Assembly: GCA_903828695.1 (NCBI GenBank)
Contig: CAIKNE010000126.1
Span: forward strand, 48,895 to 112,894
Length of the DNA: 64,000 nt
Direction: 5' to 3'
Origin: an uncultured Burkholderiales bacterium
GTDB taxonomy: Bacteria; Pseudomonadota; Gammaproteobacteria; Burkholderiales; Burkholderiaceae_C
Made by a program: the position numbers and the translations under genes. The notes below the pieces were generated by a model, which saw only the letters and a list, made by a program, of their open reading frames with translations, was not told the DNA's origin and searched no databases. Below, in pieces: positions 61,019-64,000 of this stretch (positions are counted from its first letter, which is position 1; every line of letters starts with the position of its first letter).

Positions 61019-62158
61019 GACTAAATTATCCCGGTGAATCATCTCCGGCTCGGCGCTGTATCCGAGCACAGCTTCGAAATCTTGAGAGAGTTTCCCGCAG
61101 AGCAACTTGGCCTCAAAGCTTGCGTAATTGGCTAGCCCCCTGGCAAATTCTTGACCACTGGGGCTGCAAATGGCGATCACATCTCCGCGAGCAAAATCGC
61201 CTTGAACACCTGTCATGCCAATGCAGAGCAAGCTCTTGCCCTGATTTTGAATCTTTTGAACAGCTCCAGCGTCAACGCAAATGGACCCACGCAGTTGCAG
61301 ATGGTCCGCCATCCACTGCTTTTTAGCCTGTTGCTTTTGAGTTGATGCAGTCAACAAAGTCCCTATCGCCTCACCACTGAACAACCTGATGAGCACATCA
61401 GGCTCACGGCCCCAAGCAATCACGGTGGATGCACCAGAGCCGGCTGCACGTTTGGCTGCAATGATCTTCGTAATCATTCCGCCTTTACCTAGACTTGAGC
61501 CAGCTCCCCCTGCCATCTCCTCTAAACTTGGATCACTCGCCTTGGCTTCGTGAATAAGAGTCGCGGTTGGATCTTTCCTGGGGTCCGCGCTGTACAAGCC
61601 CTTTTGGTCCGTCAAGATAACGAGCACATCGGCTTCAACCAAGTTAGCAACGAGGGCTCCTAGGGTGTCGTTGTCGCCAAATTTAATTTCATCAGTGACC
61701 ACCGTATCGTTTTCGTTGATGACGGGTATGACTTTGTGTTCGAGTAGTGTGCTGAGCGTTGACCTCGCATTGAGATAACGCTCTCTGTCGGCTAAGTCAG
61801 CGTGCGTTAAGAGCACCTGAGCGCTGGCCAAGCCCATGGCGCTGAGTTCTGTTTCATACATTTGGGCCAAGCCCATTTGACCCACAGCTGCTGCGGCTTG
61901 CAAGGCGTGAATTTCATGGGGACGCGTCGTCCAACCTAAGCGCTTCATACCCTCAGCAATCGCACCGCTTGAGACCATGATTACTTCTCTGGGTGTGCCT
62001 TGCACATCACCATGGACGAGCGCGGCCATCTGCCTGCACCAATCAGCTATAGCATTTCGGTCTAGCCCCTTACCCTCATTGGTCACGAGACTAGAACCAA
62101 CTTTGATGACTATTTTTCTTGCCTTGCCAAAAGTGGTTGATGAATCTGTGCTGTTCAT
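61004..62158 (-). CDS. proB: Glutamate 5-kinase with PUA domain
   Basis: [54 protein letters not shown]. Confidence 0.96.
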   Translation of the reverse strand: MNSTDSSTTFGKARKIVIKVGSSLVTNEGKGLDRNAIADWCRQMAALVHGDVQGTPREVIMVSSGAIAEGMKRLGWTTRPHEIHALQAAAAVGQMGLAQMYETELSAMGLASAQVLLTHADLADRERYLNARSTLSTLLEHKVIPVINENDTVVTDEIKFGDNDTLGALVANLVEADVLVILTDQKGLYSADPRKDPTATLIHEAKASDPSLEEMAGGAGSSLGKGGMITKIIAAKRAAGSGASTVIAWGREPDVLIRLFSGEAIGTLLTASTQKQQAKKQWMADHLQLRGSICVDAGAVQKIQNQGKSLLCIGMTGVQGDFARGDVIAICSPSGQEFARGLANYASFEAKLLCGKLSQDFEAVLGYSAEPEMIHRDNLVLLGR

Positions 62159-62197
62159 TGCTTTGCTTTTATCAACAGTTAGGGTGATGCTGTGCCT

Positions 62198-63304
62198 CTA
62201 GACCTTAGGATCAGACTTTAGCGCACTCATGGTTGGATGTCCTTCGACGATATTAAATCGGGGATCATCTTGCACCGCCTCTTGCGTGGAGATATGCTGC
62301 GCGTGCAAGTAGGCATATACCTCTCTGATCAAAGCCTCACACCCTTCACGCGTCAATGCGGAGATCTCAAATACAGGTCCCTTGTATTTGAAGCGCTTAA
62401 CAAAGTCTGCGACTCTTTTCTTGCGCTCCTCTTGCGGGACCATGTCGAGTTTATTTAAAACCAACCAACGCGGTTTCACATACAGCGCTTCATCATATTT
62501 GCGCAACTCCTCAACAATAGACTTGGCTTGTTGCACGGGATCAACGCTGTCGTCAAAGGGCGCTAGATCCACCAAATGCAGCAAAACACGGGTTCGCTGA
62601 AGATGTCTTAAAAATTGATGTCCAAGTCCAGCACCTTCGGCTGCGCCCTCAATCAATCCTGGCACATCGGCCACCACAAAACTTTGCTCCGGACCAACGC
62701 GGACTACGCCTAAGTTAGGGTGCAGCGTCGTGAAGGGGTAATCTGCGATTTTGGGCCTAGCGTTAGAAACGGCTGAAATGAGGGTCGATTTACCCGCGTT
62801 CGGCATACCCAAAAGTCCCACATCAGCGAGCACTTTAAGCTCCAACTTCAGATTCTTTCGGTCCCCAGGCCAACCCGGAGTTTTTTGTCTGGGTGCGCGG
62901 TTAATGGCACTTTTAAAGCGCATGTTCCCAAAGCCGCCGTCCCCCCCTTTGGCAATCATAATCATCTCGCCGGGGATCAATAGCTCATAAAGAACTTCTC
63001 CCGTCTCTGCATCGGACATGATGGTGCCGACCGGCATTTTTAAAATAATATCGTCCCCAGCAGCACCAAACATATCAGAGCCCATTCCGTGCTGACCTTT
63101 TTTGGCTTCATGGCGCCTGGAATATCTGTAATCAACCAAGGTATTAAGACTGGAGTCAGCAACAGCGAAGACATGTCCGCCCCGCCCGCCGTCTCCTCCG
63201 TTAGGACCACCGAACTCTTTAAACTTTTCGTGCCTAAACGATACGCAGCCATTACCCCCATCGCCCGCGGCAATGTCTATATAAGCTTCGTCTACAAACT
63301 TCAT
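62198..63304 (-). CDS. obgE: Obg GTPase ObgE/CgtA
   Basis: [73 protein letters not shown]. Confidence 0.97.
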   Translation of the reverse strand: MKFVDEAYIDIAAGDGGNGCVSFRHEKFKEFGGPNGGDGGRGGHVFAVADSSLNTLVDYRYSRRHEAKKGQHGMGSDMFGAAGDDIILKMPVGTIMSDAETGEVLYELLIPGEMIMIAKGGDGGFGNMRFKSAINRAPRQKTPGWPGDRKNLKLELKVLADVGLLGMPNAGKSTLISAVSNARPKIADYPFTTLHPNLGVVRVGPEQSFVVADVPGLIEGAAEGAGLGHQFLRHLQRTRVLLHLVDLAPFDDSVDPVQQAKSIVEELRKYDEALYVKPRWLVLNKLDMVPQEERKKRVADFVKRFKYKGPVFEISALTREGCEALIREVYAYLHAQHISTQEAVQDDPRFNIVEGHPTMSALKSDPKV

Positions 63305-63318
63305 GGGGGCCCCTTATG

Positions 63319-63343
63319 AAAAAAGCCCCGACCAGCGGGGCTT
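63319..63343 (-). terminator. Rho-independent terminator between rpmA and obgE
   Basis: Minus strand AAGCCCCGCTGGTCGGGGCTTTTTT: GC-rich stem plus T6 tract. Confidence 0.85.
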
Positions 63344-63365
63344 GTCGTGAGCCGAAAATATTGGC

Positions 63366-63626
63366 TTACGCGGCGGGAGTCACATTCACCATGTGCTTGT
63401 TGAGTGCTCCGCGGATTGCGAAAGAAACATGCCCGTCAACCAAAGCAAATAAAGTATGGTCTTTGCCAATACCTACGTTTGTGCCAGCATGAAACTTAGT
63501 ACCACGTTGACGAACGATGATAGAGCCTGCGCTCACCTCTTCGCCACCGAACGCCTTAACTCCCAACATTTTTGGTTTCGAGTCGCGTCCATTTCGTGTG
63601 GATCCACCACCTTTTTTCTGTGCCAT
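63366..63626 (-). CDS. rpmA: 50S ribosomal protein L27
   Basis: [61 protein letters not shown]. Confidence 0.98.
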   Translation of the reverse strand: MAQKKGGGSTRNGRDSKPKMLGVKAFGGEEVSAGSIIVRQRGTKFHAGTNVGIGKDHTLFALVDGHVSFAIRGALNKHMVNVTPAA

Positions 63627-63637
63627 TTATGTGCTCC

Positions 63638-63949
63638 TTAGACCGAAATTGCAGCAATTTCCAGTTCAGTGAACTGTTGGCGATGGCCTTGCCGTTTTTG
63701 GTAATGTTTGCGACGACGCATTTTGAAAATGCGCACTTTATCGTGCTTGCCGTGGGCGACCACGGTTGCTTTAACGGATGCACCGGACACCAAGGGCGTT
63801 CCGATCTTGATTTCAGCGCCGTTACCGACTGCTAAAACATGATCAAGTACGATTTCTTGGCCTACGTCCGCAGCGATCTGTTCTACTTTAATTTTTTCGC
63901 CGGTTGACACGCGATACTGCTTGCCACCAGTTTTTATGACTGCGTACAT
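63638..63949 (-). CDS. rplU: 50S ribosomal protein L21
   Basis: [48 protein letters not shown]. Confidence 0.98.
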   Translation of the reverse strand: MYAVIKTGGKQYRVSTGEKIKVEQIAADVGQEIVLDHVLAVGNGAEIKIGTPLVSGASVKATVVAHGKHDKVRIFKMRRRKHYQKRQGHRQQFTELEIAAISV

Positions 63950-64000
63950 ACTAACCTCTAGAAAATTCTTTGAAGCTCTGGGAAAGGATTTTCCGCAGAG

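Noticed and set aside
1-64000. Hidden mobile element, prophage, toxin-antitoxin or defence island
   Set aside because: No integrase/transposase, terminal repeats, phage genes or defence domains seen; almost all genes are conserved core functions in expected betaproteobacterial order

Overview
This 64 kb window looks like a compact, housekeeping-dense chromosome segment from a betaproteobacterium, probably Burkholderiales (inferred from gene content and order, not from a search). The main blocks are: tatD/lolD/lolC; a recJ-adjacent conserved protein plus recJ; a PHP phosphoesterase, DMT transporter, YciO/Sua5-like protein, M50 protease and trpS; an orphan LuxR-type response regulator; a complete ccmABCDEFGH(I) cytochrome c maturation cluster on the minus strand, including a 58-aa ccmD missing from the ORF track; an ABC exporter, prepilin peptidase and mrp/apbC; metG; a SulP transporter, DUF3460 and scpA; gpsA/secB/grxC/rhodanese; gpmA/ctpA/moeB-like; folE, a clsB-like gene and an EEP nuclease; aspS, DUF502 and a FmdB-type zinc ribbon; ubiB/ubiJ-like/Tim44-like/ubiE/DUF971; a 1300-aa FAD/Fe-S oxidoreductase; hemA/prfA/prmC/grxD; a lytic transglycosylase and proS; rppH; and proB/obgE/rpmA/rplU. 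I see no rRNA, tRNA, CRISPR array, transposase, integrase, phage module or recognisable defence system, and nothing that justifies claiming an undescribed multi-gene system. The observations most worth a second look are local. They are a probable nonsense-interrupted small gene with a tetranucleotide repeat (38993-39355), a tandem-repeat/palindrome at the gpsA 3' end, hairpins in the leaders of secB and rplU, a long inverted repeat just after metG, a C9 tract in prfA, and an unexplained ~290-bp intergenic stretch at 53359-53646. All family calls come from reading protein motifs; no database search was run.
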